Below the pieces are notes generated by a model, which had not been told where the DNA came from, did not search any database, and worked only from the letters and a program-made list of their open reading frames with translations. A program made the position numbers and the translations under genes. Of a stretch of DNA of 64,000 bases, positions 10,601 through 23,300 are shown in pieces (position 1 is the stretch's first letter; every line of letters begins with the position of its first letter). The stretch is taken from positions 994,501 to 1,058,500 of the forward strand of contig NC_082604.1 in NCBI RefSeq assembly GCF_030936135.1, written 5' to 3'. The stretch is from Gavia stellata (taxonomy: Eukaryota; Chordata; Aves; Gaviiformes; Gaviidae).

Positions 10601-13600
10601 GTGGCTGGAGGCTGTGCGGGACTCACGCTCCCCGTCCGTGCTGTCTCCAGGCTTCTACACAGGATGGCTCTTGCCGGCCGCGGTGGTGGGGACGGTCGTG
10701 TTCATCGTCGGCATTTTCCTGATGTTCAATGACGTACCCTCGTAAGTGGCCCGACCTTCCCCTCCTCACCCCTTCTCCGGGGCTGTGCTCTCTTCGTGCG
10801 GCGGGGAGGAGGGCAGGAGGGTGCCTGCACCCCGATGTGCTGGCGCTGGGCGGCTGCCGGGGCTCGGCCGCAGCACTCAGTGCAAAAGTGCCGGTGAACG
10901 GTCCAAAGGGGAGCAGTGGGAAAGGCGGAGCTGCTCCTTCCTTGCCTGTAGGCAGGAGATCTGTGCCAGCGAAGAGCAGTACTGGATGTGTCCCCTCTGC
11001 AAGACCTGTTCCTACTGGCAGCTCTCCAAAATCTGCAGCACCTTCATGGTGAGGTCCTGGAGAGCAGCTGGGGGCCGGGGTGGAGATCTCCATCCCGATG
11101 TTAGCCTGTGTCACCCCAGTCCGCCTCCCCGCTTTGGCCCCCGGCGCTTCCTCTCCCACCCGTCTTCCCACCCCTCCCTCCCCGGCGAAGGCTCCCAGGT
11201 GGCCCCTTTCACCTTCCCTCCCCGCCGGCCCCACAGCTCGGGGACACCGAGGACCCGGCGCTCACCACGGCAGCCGTGCAGGGGGCAGCCCCCGCCGCCC
11301 TGCCTGGTCCCTGCCCATCCCTCAGCCCCGCTCTGCCCACAGGCGGGACGGCTCTTTGACCATGGCGGGACCATCTTCTTCAGCATCTTCATGTCCCTGT
11401 GGGCAGTGCTGTTCCTAGAGTTCTGGAAGCGGACCAACGCATCCCTGGCTCACCACTGGGACTGCTCCGAGTTTGAGGACATCGAGGTGGGCTCTGACCC
11501 TCTGTAGCACCTCCCAAAACCACACGGACCAAAGCCACCGGGCACCCCTGATACCTTTCCCCCTCTTTTCCAGGAGCGGCCACGGCCCCAGTTCACGGCC
11601 ACGGCTCCCATGACGATAATAAACCCTATAACGGGGGCGGAGGAGCCGTATTTCCCCAAGCGCAGCCGCCTCCGCCGGATTTTGGCTGGTTCGATGGTCA
11701 TTATAATGATGGTAAGATTGCGGGGGCTGGAGCTGCGCCTGCCCACCAGTCTGTCCCGGGACAGTGGGACGTCGTGGGATGGGATCAGTCTGGGGGAAGA
11801 GAGCAGGGGTTAAGCTGGGGATGAACACGGGTGCCCCTGGCCCATGGTGGAACCCGTGGCTCTCCGCCAGCTCAGCCCGCGCCCCGAGGCACCCAGGCTC
11901 AGCCACCCGCCCCAGAGCTCCCCTGGGATTGTAATGCCCTGGGTTAACGGCGGAGTTTCCTTCCCAACACGAGTTGCTCGTACCCACGCGCTGTTTGCAG
12001 ATTGCCATGGTAGTGGTGTTCGTGGTCTCCGTTATCCTCTACCGGGCAGTGGTCGCCATCCTCCTCTCCAGCTCGGGGTACTTCTGGTTCGTGGCTTCGG
12101 TAAGAGGTGGCCAGAGTCGCTCCCAGACCTGCCTTGCTTGCTCGGCTTGCTCGCCACCCGCCGTGCCCTGTGTGTTGCTTCTCCCTGTAGGCATCCCGCA
12201 TTGCCAGCATCACCGGCTCGGTGGTGAACCTCATCTTCATCCTCATCCTCTCCAAGATCTATATTTCCCTGGCTCATTTCCTCACCAAGTGGGGTAAGCT
12301 GGCGAGGGTCTCGCACGCCGGACGGTGACGGGAGGGAGCAGTCAGCAAGGGCAGAGCCCCCGACCTGGGGAGAGTTGGCCAACACGCAGGGGGACGATGG
12401 CTTTACGGAGAGGGGAGGGCTGGGAGAATAATATCTTCAGTGAAGTGTTTTGGCAGCAGAAAAAAAAATAAAAATATGAGTGTAGGGTTTCAATTCTGGG
12501 GGTTTTCGATGAAATTATCCAAGCCGACTTTTGAGGTTGGGGGGAGAAAAGCACACAGGATATTTTTGTTGTATTTAATGAGACACGAAGCCTGTTTGTA
12601 CTGAGTGGAAGGGAGGAAGATGATTTTTTTTTTGGCGCAAAGCAGATGGGCATCTCCAGACTCTGGACGAGTGGCAGGCGCCTTCCCGGGTACCGCGGCA
12701 GGTTTGGGGACCCCGGGCTGCGGGGTGTGGGGGGGTGTTGGTTAGAGTGAGGTGATGTGGGGTGACTTCACAGAATCACTAAGGTTGGAAAAGACCTGTA
12801 AGATCATCAAGTCCAACCTAAAAGACTTCTGCAATGATGTGGAAGAGCATTCTGGAGTGGTGTAGGACCACATCCCCGTGCTTCCCCCGGGCAGAGATGC
12901 ACCGCACCCAGAGCAAGTACGAGGATGCCTTCACCTTCAAAGTGTTCGTCTTCCAGTTTGTCACCTTCTACTCCTCTCCCGTTTACATCGCCTTCTTCAA
13001 GGGCAAGTAAGGCCTTTGGGGGGGAGCGGGGGGTCTTCCCCACCTCCTGCAGCCCCTGGGGCCGCCGGGCTTTGCAGGGCTGAAGGAGAGGGGAGTGCTG
13101 CTGCCATCGTGGGCAAGGAGCACCCGCGGCGGGGTGGGGGGACACGGCCCCGCCAGAGAGCGGGAGCCCTCGCGGGGCCACGGGGCGCCTGGGAACGAGG
13201 GCAGTGCCAGCCCGCTGTGGGCTGGTCTGTGCAGCTGGTCCCAGTGCGGGACTGGGGGACCCTCTCTAACAGAGGGACGCACCGCCAGCTCTTTTGTCCC
13301 CCTTGGTGAGGGAGAAGAGGGCTCTGGGTGAACCAGAAAAAGCCCGCCCTTCCCCGGAGCCGCTCTGGATGCATCCCTGGGCTCAGCGCCTGGGGTCCCC
13401 GCTCACGGCTCTGCCGCGGCTCCCGCAGGTTCATCGGCTACCCCGGGAACTACCTGAGCTTTCTGGGGGTCCGCAACGAGGAGGTGAGCGCGGGGCGGGA
13501 GACACACCGTGCCTGCCGCCCCAGTTGGGGCTGGCGCGCTGCAGGGACGCCTTCCCACGCTCGTGGTGCTCCGATCGCCGTGTGCCGGAGCCGGCAGGCT

Positions 13601-16055
13601 GAGGTCCCCTCTCTCCCTGCAGTGCAGCCCAGGCGGGTGCTTCATCGAGTTGGCGCAGGAGTTGCTGGTCATCATGGTAGGGAAGCAGATCATCAACAAC
13701 GTGCAGGAGGTGGCCATCCCGTGAGTACGCCGGGGCCATCGCGCGTCCCCGAGCCTGCGCGGCGCGGGGGGCTTCAGGGCACGGGCGCGCCGCGGCGCTC
13801 CGCCGAGGGGGTGTTGAGTGGTGCCGGCTGGCCGCAGCGGGGGCCGCGGCCCCTCTCATCTCCCCAGGAAGCTGAAGTGCTGGTGGCACAAGCACAAGCT
13901 CCTCTCCTCCAAGAAGGCGGGCGAGGAGGGGGAGTCAGTCCCGGTGGAGCAGGCGCCCTGGGTGATGGACCACCAGCTGCTGGTGTTCGAGGGACTCTTT
14001 GACGAGTACCTGGAGATGGGTAGGGACCAGCCGCGGGGTGGGGAGGGCTGAAGCGCTGGGAGAAAGGCGGTGGGGAGAGGCGGGAGCCGCAGGAGCTCCC
14101 TAAAGGATCAGGCACCGGAGCTTTTGCCCCAAGCAGCCCATGGGTGCTGGAGGGAGAAGGGCTGCGCCACTCCCCACGGGATTGGGCTGGGAGATGCCGC
14201 AGCTGCTGCTGCCGTCTCTCAGCTTATCCCTCCCCGCTCCTCCTCCTCTTCCTCCCAGTCCTGCAGTTTGGCTTCATCACCATCTTTGTGGCGGCCTGTC
14301 CCCTGGCACCCCTCTTTGCCCTGCTCAACAACTGGGTGGAGATCCGCCTGGATGCCCACAAGTTCGTCTGTGACTACCGGCGGCCCGTGGCCGAGCGGGC
14401 GCAGGGCATCGGCATCTGGTTCTCCATCCTGGAGGCCATCACTCACCTGGCCGTCATCAGCAACGTACGCCGGGCGGGCAGGCGGGTGCTGAAGGGGCTG
14501 CAAGCGGCGTAGGGAGGAAAAACTCCTTTGGCGGCTGCGGGGCACTGCGTGACGAGGGGAGCTGCAGTGCCTGGGGTGGGTCCACCGTTGCAGAAGGCGC
14601 AGCTCCAGCCACGGGCGGTGGGAAGCCATCACCCTCCGGGGCAGGCGGCTCTGCTTGGGTTTAACAGAGGAGTGAGAGCAGGACACGGCACCGTAAGCAG
14701 GGAACTGCTAAGACCGAGCAGCGTTCGTGTCTGCTCTGTCAGGCTGAGGGCAAGGAGAGGTGGAAAGCCACCTCAGGAGCACAGGGTGCAGAGGAGGTCC
14801 TGTCCGTGGGGCTGGGGCTTTCCCCGGCTGCAGGACCTGCTGCAGCACATCTTCCGCCTCCCAGGCCTTCCTCATCGCCTTCACTTCCGATTTCCTGCCC
14901 CGCGTGTACTACAAGTACGTCCACGACAGCAGCCTGCGCGGCTACGTGAACTTCACCTTGGCGTACGCGCCGTGGGACTTTGTCCTGCAGAGCAACACCA
15001 CGTGCAGGTGGGAGCCCCCCTCCCGCCTCGTTTTGGCTCCTCGCCTCGTTTGCTTAGGCTTGGATTTGCTTTTCCCTGCCGCCGCCACAGCAAACGTTCT
15101 GTTCGGCACGGCGGCCTTTAGCCAGGTCCAGGTCATCCACCCCCGTTCCTGAGGTCCTCGGGTCCCTCGCTCATCCCGGGGCTGAGCGTGTGCCGGATGT
15201 GAGCGTGCGTGGGGCAATGTGGGGGGGTGGGTTGCTTGCCCGGCCTGACCTGGGGCTGGAGCTAAAGCTCCCCAGCCGTGGAGGGAGGTGCTTTTGCAAA
15301 GGAGAAACCCCCCCGGGGCCAGGCTACCTGCAGCCGCGTGGGTCCCAGCTGAGGCTGGCCAAGGGCTGGTTCTGCTGCGCTCTAGCACGCTGGGCTGGGC
15401 GCAGCGCTGGGCGAGCTCCCGCAGCAATGCGCAGTGGTACCACCCGCCGTGAAGCGAACGGGAGCATTAACAGCTGCACTCTGCTCCCATAGATACAGAG
15501 CGTTTAGGGACCGGGACGGCAACTTGACCTTGACTTACTGGCAGCTGCTGGCCATACGCTTGGGCTTCATCATCGTGTTCGAGGTACCAGCTGCCGAGCT
15601 CTGCAGGGTGGCCCAGGGGACGGTGCCGGGACAGGGGGAGAGGACCTGCCACCTCGGCCAACCTCCGCATCCCCACTCACTTCCAGCACGTGGTTTTCTT
15701 TATCGGACGTCTGATTGCGTGGTTGGTACCTGACATTCCTGAGTCCGTGGAGGTCAAGGTGAAGCGGGAACGGTACCTGGCCAAGGAGGCCCTGGCTGAG
15801 AACAAGGTGGGCTGCAGCAGCTCCTCCGCCTCCTCCTTTAAAGCCTTTTTTTGCTTTAAACTTGCGCAGAGGCACAGGCTAAGCCGGAAGGCAGCCCTGT
15901 AAGGAGCTGCGGCAGCTCCTATCAGTGCAAACGCCGCCTTCCCTTTTTCTGTGGTTCAGGTCCTTTTGGAGAGACGGGAGACAAGAAGCAAGGCCAGCAT
16001 CACGGATTCGGCCGCAGGCAGGGACTGGGAAACGGAGCAGTTTGCCAGCAGCTGA
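7648..16055 (+). CDS. ANO7: anoctamin-7 (TMEM16G/NGEP), complete, 23 coding exons
   Basis: Exons: 7648-7755, 7839-7905, 8403-8560, 8850-8957, 9303-9439, 9564-9621, 9926-10036, 10126-10291, 10651-10741, 10952-11048, 11343-11486, 11574-11711, 12001-12099, 12191-12293, 12895-13006, 13429-13483, 13623-13720, 13868-14019, 14259-14464, 14865-15007, 15493-15583, 15687-15806, 15960-16055. All phases agree; they join to 2658 bases, 885 residues plus TGA (human is about 933). The family is TMEM16: dimeric ten-helix membrane proteins acting as Ca2+-activated chloride channels or lipid scramblases. Mammalian ANO7 is prostate-enriched and its activity is debated. The N-terminal dimerisation domain spans about residues 55-305 and the membrane domain about 305-850. 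The start MQRRRTTDD resembles the inner human start MLRRRAQEED. The C-terminal 31 residues are not like human. Intron 7 has a GC donor. Introns are short (67-560 bases). Confidence 0.95.
8403..10291 (+). other. ANO7: ANO7 cytoplasmic N-terminal (anoctamin dimerisation) domain exons 3-8
   Basis: Residues about 59-304. Landmarks matching the family: DFVLVWE at the start, the [12 protein letters not shown] helix, [35 protein letters not shown] and [29 protein letters not shown] leading into the first membrane helix (written here with its key block [13 protein letters not shown]). The domain sits in the cytoplasm and contacts the other subunit in known TMEM16 structures. Confidence 0.85.
10651..15806 (+). 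other. ANO7: ANO7 ten-helix membrane domain, exons 9-22
   Basis: Helix-rich blocks: TM1 in exon 9, a cysteine-rich first extracellular loop in exon 10 (CPLCKTC), TM2 in exon 11, TM3 across exons 12-13, TM4 exon 14, TM5 exon 15, TM6 exon 17, TM7 exons 18-19, TM8-9 exons 19-20, TM10 exons 21-22. By alignment to mouse TMEM16A the six Ca2+ ligands N650, E654, E702, E705, E734 and D738 are N609, E613, E663, E666, E695 and D699 here; all are retained. The spacing E663 to E695 to D699 is identical to TMEM16A. Confidence 0.85.
12768..12850 (-). mobile_element. CR1 LINE 3' fragment in ANO7 intron 14
   Basis: The reverse-complement CR1 tail is visible: 'cacagaatcactaaggttgg' followed by 'aaaagacctgtaagatcatc' and 'aagtccaacc'. 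It is antisense to ANO7 and ends only a few tens of bases before the exon 15 acceptor at 12892-12894. Confidence 0.85.
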
Positions 16056-16340
16056 GCGCCACGGCATGCCCTGAAGCTCATGGCACAGTGCCGGGACTGA
16101 AGGGCTGCCGACCCGCTCCTCCTCGGGCCAGCCTCGAGCCGCAGGGCAGCATGCGTGCCTTCCCTGCCCGGCTGGCGCATGGGCATTTGGGGACAGCTAT
16201 TGCTAAAGGCAGGGAGGGCCGCAGCTGGCTCTGGGTGGGGTGGGGGTTTGTCCAAGCTTGTTGGCGTCACCGCAAGATAACTCCACCGCTGCGTGAACGA
16301 CCTGGCACGGAGCGAAGTAAAGGAGGCTGGCCATGCCATG
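16056..16340 (+). terminator. ANO7: ANO7 3'UTR with candidate AGTAAA signal
   Basis: No AATAAA or ATTAAA was found on the plus strand shortly after the stop. The variant AGTAAA at 16316-16321 is the best candidate, about 260 bases after the stop. The remaining DNA to about 16980 separates ANO7 from the convergent end of HDLBP. Confidence 0.35.
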
Positions 16341-16980
16341 TCGCTGGGCTGCGCTCAGCTAGCACAGGGCAGCGCCTGCCCACAGCAACTGCACGGGGGG
16401 TCAGTGCAGCCGCAGCTCCGCTTGCCCCTCGGGGCGAGCGAAGGCAGGGCTACAGCCCGCTGCACTGCCTCTTGCTTCACCTGCCTCCACCCGTGCCAGC
16501 AGGTACGGTGGGAACGGCCGAGCTGCTGTGGGGAGGGGTAGAGCTATGGCCACACCGGGTGAACTTGAGAGGCGTGCCGTCACCCTCTGACACGGCTGCG
16601 CCAAGCTTCGCCAATCTATCAGCGAGCAGCAGCTTGGCCCTGGCTGGAGCATGCTGTGCGGCGGGGCCAGTCGCAGAAGGCAGATGAGAGGCTCCGGTTG
16701 TGGAGGAGGCGAGCAAGAGGGACCATGGCTGGCGCCTCCCTCTCCTCTCCTCTCCTCCGCTGGCAGCATCCCCAGCACCACCTCCCTGGGTGCGAGCAGG
16801 CCGGTGCCCAACGCTGCTCTCGCCTCCGCCCAGCTCCTCGCTGCGCAAGTCCCACCTCCACAAGGGCATCGCCGCAGCAGAGGCTCACGCATGCAAGCTG
16901 GAACTCCTCAAGCCGGGCTAAACCCCGCCAAGCTACGGCTGCCTTGGATCTCAACCCACCAGTAGAAATAATATCCGTGA

Positions 16981-19381
16981 CACTCCAAGCTGTTTCAGGT
17001 TTTATTTTAGAATTTATAAAATTCCAGTGTCATCCATACTCATGAGCCTTTTTACATGTTTGCATATAGTCTCCAAATTCCAAAGTTAAGGCCAAGGGAT
17101 CATTGCTATGGAAACGTACAATATGGAAGACGTCAAAGAGAGGAAATGGACACATGCCACAGTCTGCTGCGGAAGGAGGGTGGTGGGGGGACAGCACTAG
17201 GTACAATCACTTCATGACCTTCTTTAGAGTGGAGGGTCGGGCTATGGGGCATGAGCCCAGACGGTGGTGCCCCAAATGTAACTCAAGCCTAGCTGTGCAA
17301 CTGCTGAGGGCACGGGGGGGGCGTAAAGAGGAAGACGGCGGGCGGTAGGCTTGGTGACGTAGGACAGACCTAAGCTACGGGGGTAATAACCATTTTCTGA
17401 CAGATGCAGCTGGGGGGGGGCAGGGGGGGGCATCACCCTAGTTCTGTCTCACCCACCCTGTCTCCTGTGCTGGAGGCAAGGCCACCCCGTCCTTCGGGGA
17501 CAGCCAGGTGCCCTGCAACGGGCCGTGGTCAGCTTCGGTCATTTCTCAAACTCAAGGAGAGCGCTGTGAGGTTTTGGTTCAACTTCTGCATAGCAGCCTC
17601 TTCCAAGAAGAGCTGGCGCGGGAAGGAGAAGCATCGGCATGTCAGGCCTGCCGGACAGAGGGAAAGGCAAGAACACTGGGCTCAGCTTGCCAGAGTTTTG
17701 GGCCTTTGCTCCGTAAGCAGCACTAGAGAAGAGAGGCTAGGGACTCCTGCTTGTCCAAGAGCTGAAGCAGCTGGGATAGAGGAATGGCTCAGACTACAAC
17801 CTCTGTAGGACTGAAGGAGGGAACACAGAAACCCCACACTCCCTGCTTCCCTCCACAAAGACGTGGTTTTCCTCTTACTGGCTGGAGGAGCTTGGACACA
17901 GCCCCCTTCGAGCAAGCCGTGGCAGGGCCTAGGTGCAAGCGGTCCAGAGTACAGAGCATGGATCACCCTCTACCGCCCATACGATGGAGGCCTCGGGGAG
18001 GGCTCAACGCACCACGCCATCAGCCCCCCAAAGCCATCAGAGCAGAAGCCTGGCTCACAATCTCTGCAGCCGAGGGCTGCGGCGAGGCTGCGCCTACGGC
18101 CTTGGGGCCGAGCCCTGTTCTAGCTCAGCAAGCAGTCCTACAGTTGTGATTCACAGCCTACCTGACCGTCACCGCGCTCAGCTTCCCTCCGGAGGAGCTC
18201 CCACAGCCACTCGGAGACAAAAGGCTCCTCTTGCTTCTCCTCCATGCTTCTGCTCTGGGTGCCAGGGCAAGAGCTGGAACAGCTGCTTACCCACTTACAC
18301 GGAGAGGCCACCATCGTACTGACTTTTGAGGTAGAAAGAAGGCAATAGTAACAGGTGTCCCTACCGCTCAGACCTAGATGCTGCGGTGCTAGCAGAGGAC
18401 CACAGCTTCTCAAGGCTGTTCTTCCCACCAGCTTCTCCTGGGCCATGCCACTGCAGCGACCTCGGCCGACCCAGATCTGTCCCATCCGGTAATATTCTCA
18501 TGTGCTGGCTCGCCTGCCTGCTCGCACTGGTGGCTGTTGGGAAAGGCGAACGAGGGAACGCGGGGAACTAGGAGCGGGGTCTGTCATCACGCGCTGGAAG
18601 ACTCAAGCGTGCAGGCTGGGGCTGTGCTTGGTGTGGCGCAGGGGCGCGCTTGCTACGCGCTGCACTCAGAGGTGTTTACCTGACCGGGGTAGCCGTGCGT
18701 TGTTCTGGTCCCTTCCATCTCTGCTGCCTCTACAGCCTACTGAAGGTTTTGTTCCTTTAAAAAGCAAGTTTCTGACCTTTTAAGATTATTTTAAGCTCTT
18801 CCCACAGTCAGCTATCAGCATTAAATGAATTTTTGGCAGTTAAAAGGAAAAAAAGTTGATTGCACTCTACAAAGGTAAGGTAAGGCCTGGGATAAACACA
18901 AAGGAAAGAGGGCAAACGTTTTGGCTTTAGAAAGTCAAGGAAATTTATTTCCTGAGGTCATGAGACAGGAAGTAGATTCCTAGCCACAGTAAAGGAGGTC
19001 TCCTAATGAAGGCGAGAATGCCTAGTAAGACATGCTCAAGAGAGCAGATTGCTCTGCTAGCGCTTGGGAAGCTGCAAATCTTAGCCACTTTGAGTCAATT
19101 ATGACGTTTCTAACAAAAACACGCACACTTAGTGTTTGAATCTGAGTGGAAGTCTTGTTCCAAAGGAGGAAAGAATATCCATCAAGAGATGAGGGTGGGT
19201 CCTAGCCACGGTGATAGCTGAGGGGAGCAGGATGGGGTCTAGCACTCCAGACACCATTAGGAGACCTCTTGGGGCAATTGACTTGTGCTCCAGCCGCTGG
19301 GTCAGATTTCAGACAGAAATTATTTGTGGCAGGTTAGTGTCAGGTCAGCGGGCTGGAGGAGATGTTTCTGCTTCCAGGTCA
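16981..19381 (-). other. HDLBP: HDLBP 3'UTR with two poly(A) signals
   Basis: After the HDLBP stop, the minus strand has AATAAA at 18944-18949 (about 430 bases past the stop) and a distal AATAAA at 17001-17006 (about 2.4 kb past). Either could be used, giving two mRNA sizes. C/G runs at 17300-17440 interrupt an otherwise unremarkable sequence. No open frame of note exists on the minus strand, which supports UTR status. Confidence 0.65.
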
Positions 19382-20344
19382 TTATCGTTTGGGTCCCCAG
19401 GGAAGAGTCTTGGGGGCCACTTGAGCCCCAAAGCTGGGGAAGTCTTCAGAACTGCTCATATCAGGGGCCTAGAGCAAACAAAAAGGGAACAAGTTAAGCT
19501 CCTGCCCTGCTGCAAACCTACACAGCGCGCCCCTGACCTAAGCAGCATTTCTGATGTCCCATGAGCAGATACAATGGGTAAGGGCCGAAAAGGATCATTA
19601 TGTCCTTAGGACTGCCCAGGGTGGACGGTCGAGCCATCCAGAGATGACATTTAGGAGGGTGCAGATAGGAGCAAATGGCAGGCGGATCAAGGGCTCTTGA
19701 GGGCCCAATCTCAGTAACTCGGTCACTGGAGTGGGGTCAGGCCAGTCCTGCAGCAGCGCCGGGGCAGCTGAGGACAGAGCTGCCACGTGTCCCAGCTCAC
19801 TGCTCCCAGCCAGAACACTGCTGCAAACATTGAACCGGTTCTGTGCTGCAGCAGAAGAGTCGCAAGTCCCAGGGGCCCGTCCCTACCCCTAAAAACAACA
19901 CAACCTGGCAGGACACTTTCTAGTAAGGGTCCCCCATTCCCCAACAGCTCCACAGTGGGGGAGTCAGTATGGGCAAGACATTTGGAAGAATGAGACAGCA
20001 GTGCTTTGGAAGCTGGCAAGGCAGAGCCTGGGCCTGCCTCAGCTTGCACGGGACACAGAGTGCAGGAGGGCCCTTCACTGCTTTCTCTGCCACCAAGAGA
20101 GGGAGAGTGCTCTGTTTCCCCAGCAGAGATAGGAAGGCCAGACCTCAGAGCAGGTCCTCGGCAGGCGGTGCCACACTCCTTGTGCCCCCAGGCCCGTAGC
20201 AGAAGCAGCACTCACCTTTTCGTTGTTGACAGTGGCCCAGGGGGCATCTCTCACCACAAAGCCCTTGGATGGGGCCTTGGACTCTTCATGTGAAGAGGGC
20301 TTCATATACACCTGCATTGCCTCGTTGTCCACCACATCTGCAAG
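19382..20344 (-). other. HDLBP: vigilin C-terminal tail exons (residues 1197-1267)
   Basis: Two exons encode the tail after the last KH module, with PSKGFVVRDAPW and the conserved terminus SFGAQVAPKTLPWGPKR. The stop is TAA at 19382-19384. The intron 19469-20215 holds nothing recognised. Confidence 0.92.
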
Positions 20345-23300
20345 CTGCAGAGACACGGCCCAGTTAGGGGGGATCTTGATAGGTCCTCAAACTGGTGTAA
20401 GACGCCTCCCCCCTCCATCTCACCATGCCGCAACTCATCCAAGGTCACCAGCCTGTTCTACAATGACTGAACACAGCATTTCTGCACTAGCCTGAGGGTC
20501 ACCAACTTCTAACTGATGCAAGCTGCAGCAAGGCAAGCATGGGCACATCCTGGTGGTGCCCCAGCATTCTCATTCACTGTCCCCTCCTGGACAGTGAGGC
20601 CAGTCCTTGCACTGCTTTGCAGAGCACGGCCTGGGGCTCTGTGCCCAGCTGGTCTGAGGAACAGTTGCAGATGAGGGCTGACTACCACCTGCACAGGGCT
20701 TGAGTTCTCCAATGCAGTGGTGGAAAATGCCACACGGAGAGATACTTCAGACATCCAGCTCTGTGGCAGAAGAAATCTTTGCTAAGCCACTGGCACAGAT
20801 TTGCTGAACACTTACATATTCCTCCTCCAAGTTCAAGATGTGATCGATAGCTTCTTCCACGTTCTCGGGGAGTCCTGTCACCGTCACACAGTTAGGGTCA
20901 GGAGCTCCACTCTGGGGAAAGCGAATATCCACCTGCAACACAAGGAACAGGACGGGACTCAGACCTGCACATCTGAAAAGCCACAGAATCCCCATGACCC
21001 TTGTCATTAGATTCGCAGAAGTGAAAAGCCCTGATCTGTTCACTGCCGCAAGCCTGTTTAGGACCTCCCTAGTTCAGATGCTGGGGGTGCACTGGAATAT
21101 ACCTGGCCCCGAAGCCTGTCTGTCCAGTTCCCCCATGAAGGAAGGCAGAACAGGGTCTGCAGTAACGACCCATCTTCCAGCAGCCCCTGCTGTTCTCACT
21201 GTCCAGAGGCCCACTGCTTTCTGTGCAGCACTTGCAGAAGAGGGCTGCATTTCCAGACAGTGTCCTCAAACTGCTGCAAGCATTTTCACCATCAAGCCAT
21301 TAGCATGAAGCACAATAAGCTTTCTGTCTCCTCCACAGATAAGAGTAATCCTGGCTGACAATCATTTTATGGAGCTGGCTCAGTGTATTCTGCACACAGC
21401 CACTGAGCTCTCTGACAGCTTGCCTTCCAGATGGGTGCAGGGAAGCCACACAAGACAGGACCAAAACCAAGGGCTGCTCATTTGGGAACCAAACAGCTTG
21501 TTCCAACAACTGAGCCCAGCCAAGATACAAGTCTCCAAAGCCTCGTCACTCTGGATTCACATTCACTGCTGCCCCAGCAGAGTAAAGCACGCTGCTACTG
21601 CCACACGCTGTCAGGAAAAAAGGTCCCGGTCCTTCCCAGAGTCACTGACTTTGCCAAATCTGGAGCCCTGAGAGCGTGTCAAGATTCCCAAAGTCAAGGG
21701 AATCAACAGTGGCCTAGAGAGACAAAGAAATCCAGAGGATTTCCTTGAGTTAAGCTCAAGCTGAGGGGATCTAGGCACAGTCCCCTCCCAGAGCCCCCCA
21801 GCAACAGGCCTGACTGTCCACTTCCAGTCATCTGAGCAGCTGACATAACCACCTCCTCCTTTTGAAGACCGCCCGGGACCCTGTCCGCAAGAAAAGGGCT
21901 GCACAGAGGGACAGAGCTCAGTGCTGTTTGCAGGGCTAACCCAGAGCACCAAGGATGCATTTCCAGGTTCCTCTTCTGTGTTCCAGCGAGACAGGAAGAG
22001 CTCAGCCTCCTCCTTGCCTGGCTCCCAGAAGAAGGGTGACTCACAGCTGAGGTGGGGATGCTTCAGCTGGTGTCTGGGTGTGGTGTCCAGGTAGCCCAGG
22101 GATTCTGCTCATATGCTTGTGGTGACAAAGCTGGAGGTGAGCAGGACAGCACCGGCTTTTCTTTCGCGCCTGTTCCGGCTGAAGGTGCTCAACAGGCAGA
22201 AGGACCACAAGATGTGAGCCTTCACGCTCCTGAATTCAGCCCCTAGCACCACGCGGCTACCAAGCTCTTAGCACAGGAGCAAGCAGCACCACTGGCCACC
22301 CAGGCCCAGCCCAGCCTGCGCGCTGCATCGCCCCACTGCTCACCTTGAACTCATCCATGATTTTGCGGATGGCTTTACCACGTGCACCAATGATGCGTGC
22401 ATGAACACGATGGTCCAGAGTCACATCCTCAGAGACCATCTGCTCCAGCTCGCCAACGATCTTCATGATGGCATCCCGGGCAGCCTCAGCATTCTTCTCA
22501 TAGCCAGTGATGGTGATCTGGTCTTGGGCCTGGGGCACAGGGAAACGTGTGAGAGACCACGCTCATATGCAGCTGAGCAAGCCGCCTCCCTGCTAATCCC
22601 TTTTACCCTCCACCTTATCCAAAGGCAGCACAGGGAGTTCAGAGCCCTAGAGAAGATGCTGTGCTTCCTATGCTCAGAGACAACCAGCAGCCCTCCTTGC
22701 ACGCCCTCTAACCTCTCACCTGGCTTTCATCATCCTTGTCGGGGAACTGGATGTTGACCTCATGCTCTGTGCGTATCTGGGTGATCACTGCTCCCTTCCG
22801 CCCAATGATTTTAGGGTGATACTTGGGATCCACAGTGACTGTCAGCTTGAAGCTTCGCAAGGCCTGGAACAGGAGAAGCAGAGTGAGATACAACAGCAGG
22901 GAACATACCATGACTGGTCCAGTGATGTCCATCTAAGTCCCAGCGTTTCCTTCTGGCTTCTGAGATGTACAGAACAGATTCTGCAGGGTCATGCCTGAGC
23001 GTACGTGGCTACAGAAGAGCACCCAAGACATCTGTCTGCTGGGGCCTTGTGCTTTCACCAAATTCAGCAGGAAACTACAAGTAGCAAACGACCATCCAAC
23101 TCACCTACTTATTCAGAGCTGTGATAAGGATTCAATGAGAATAGGTACAGAGAATAGCACAGTGAGATTCCCACCCTGCAGTGTCTCAAAGGTACACAAA
23201 GGTGTGATAGAGCCCTGGGCAGTCCAAAGTTACCTAACATAGAATCTCAAAACTCTCCTGTCAGTTCATGTTAAACGTGTTACGTTTGGGTAACCCACTT

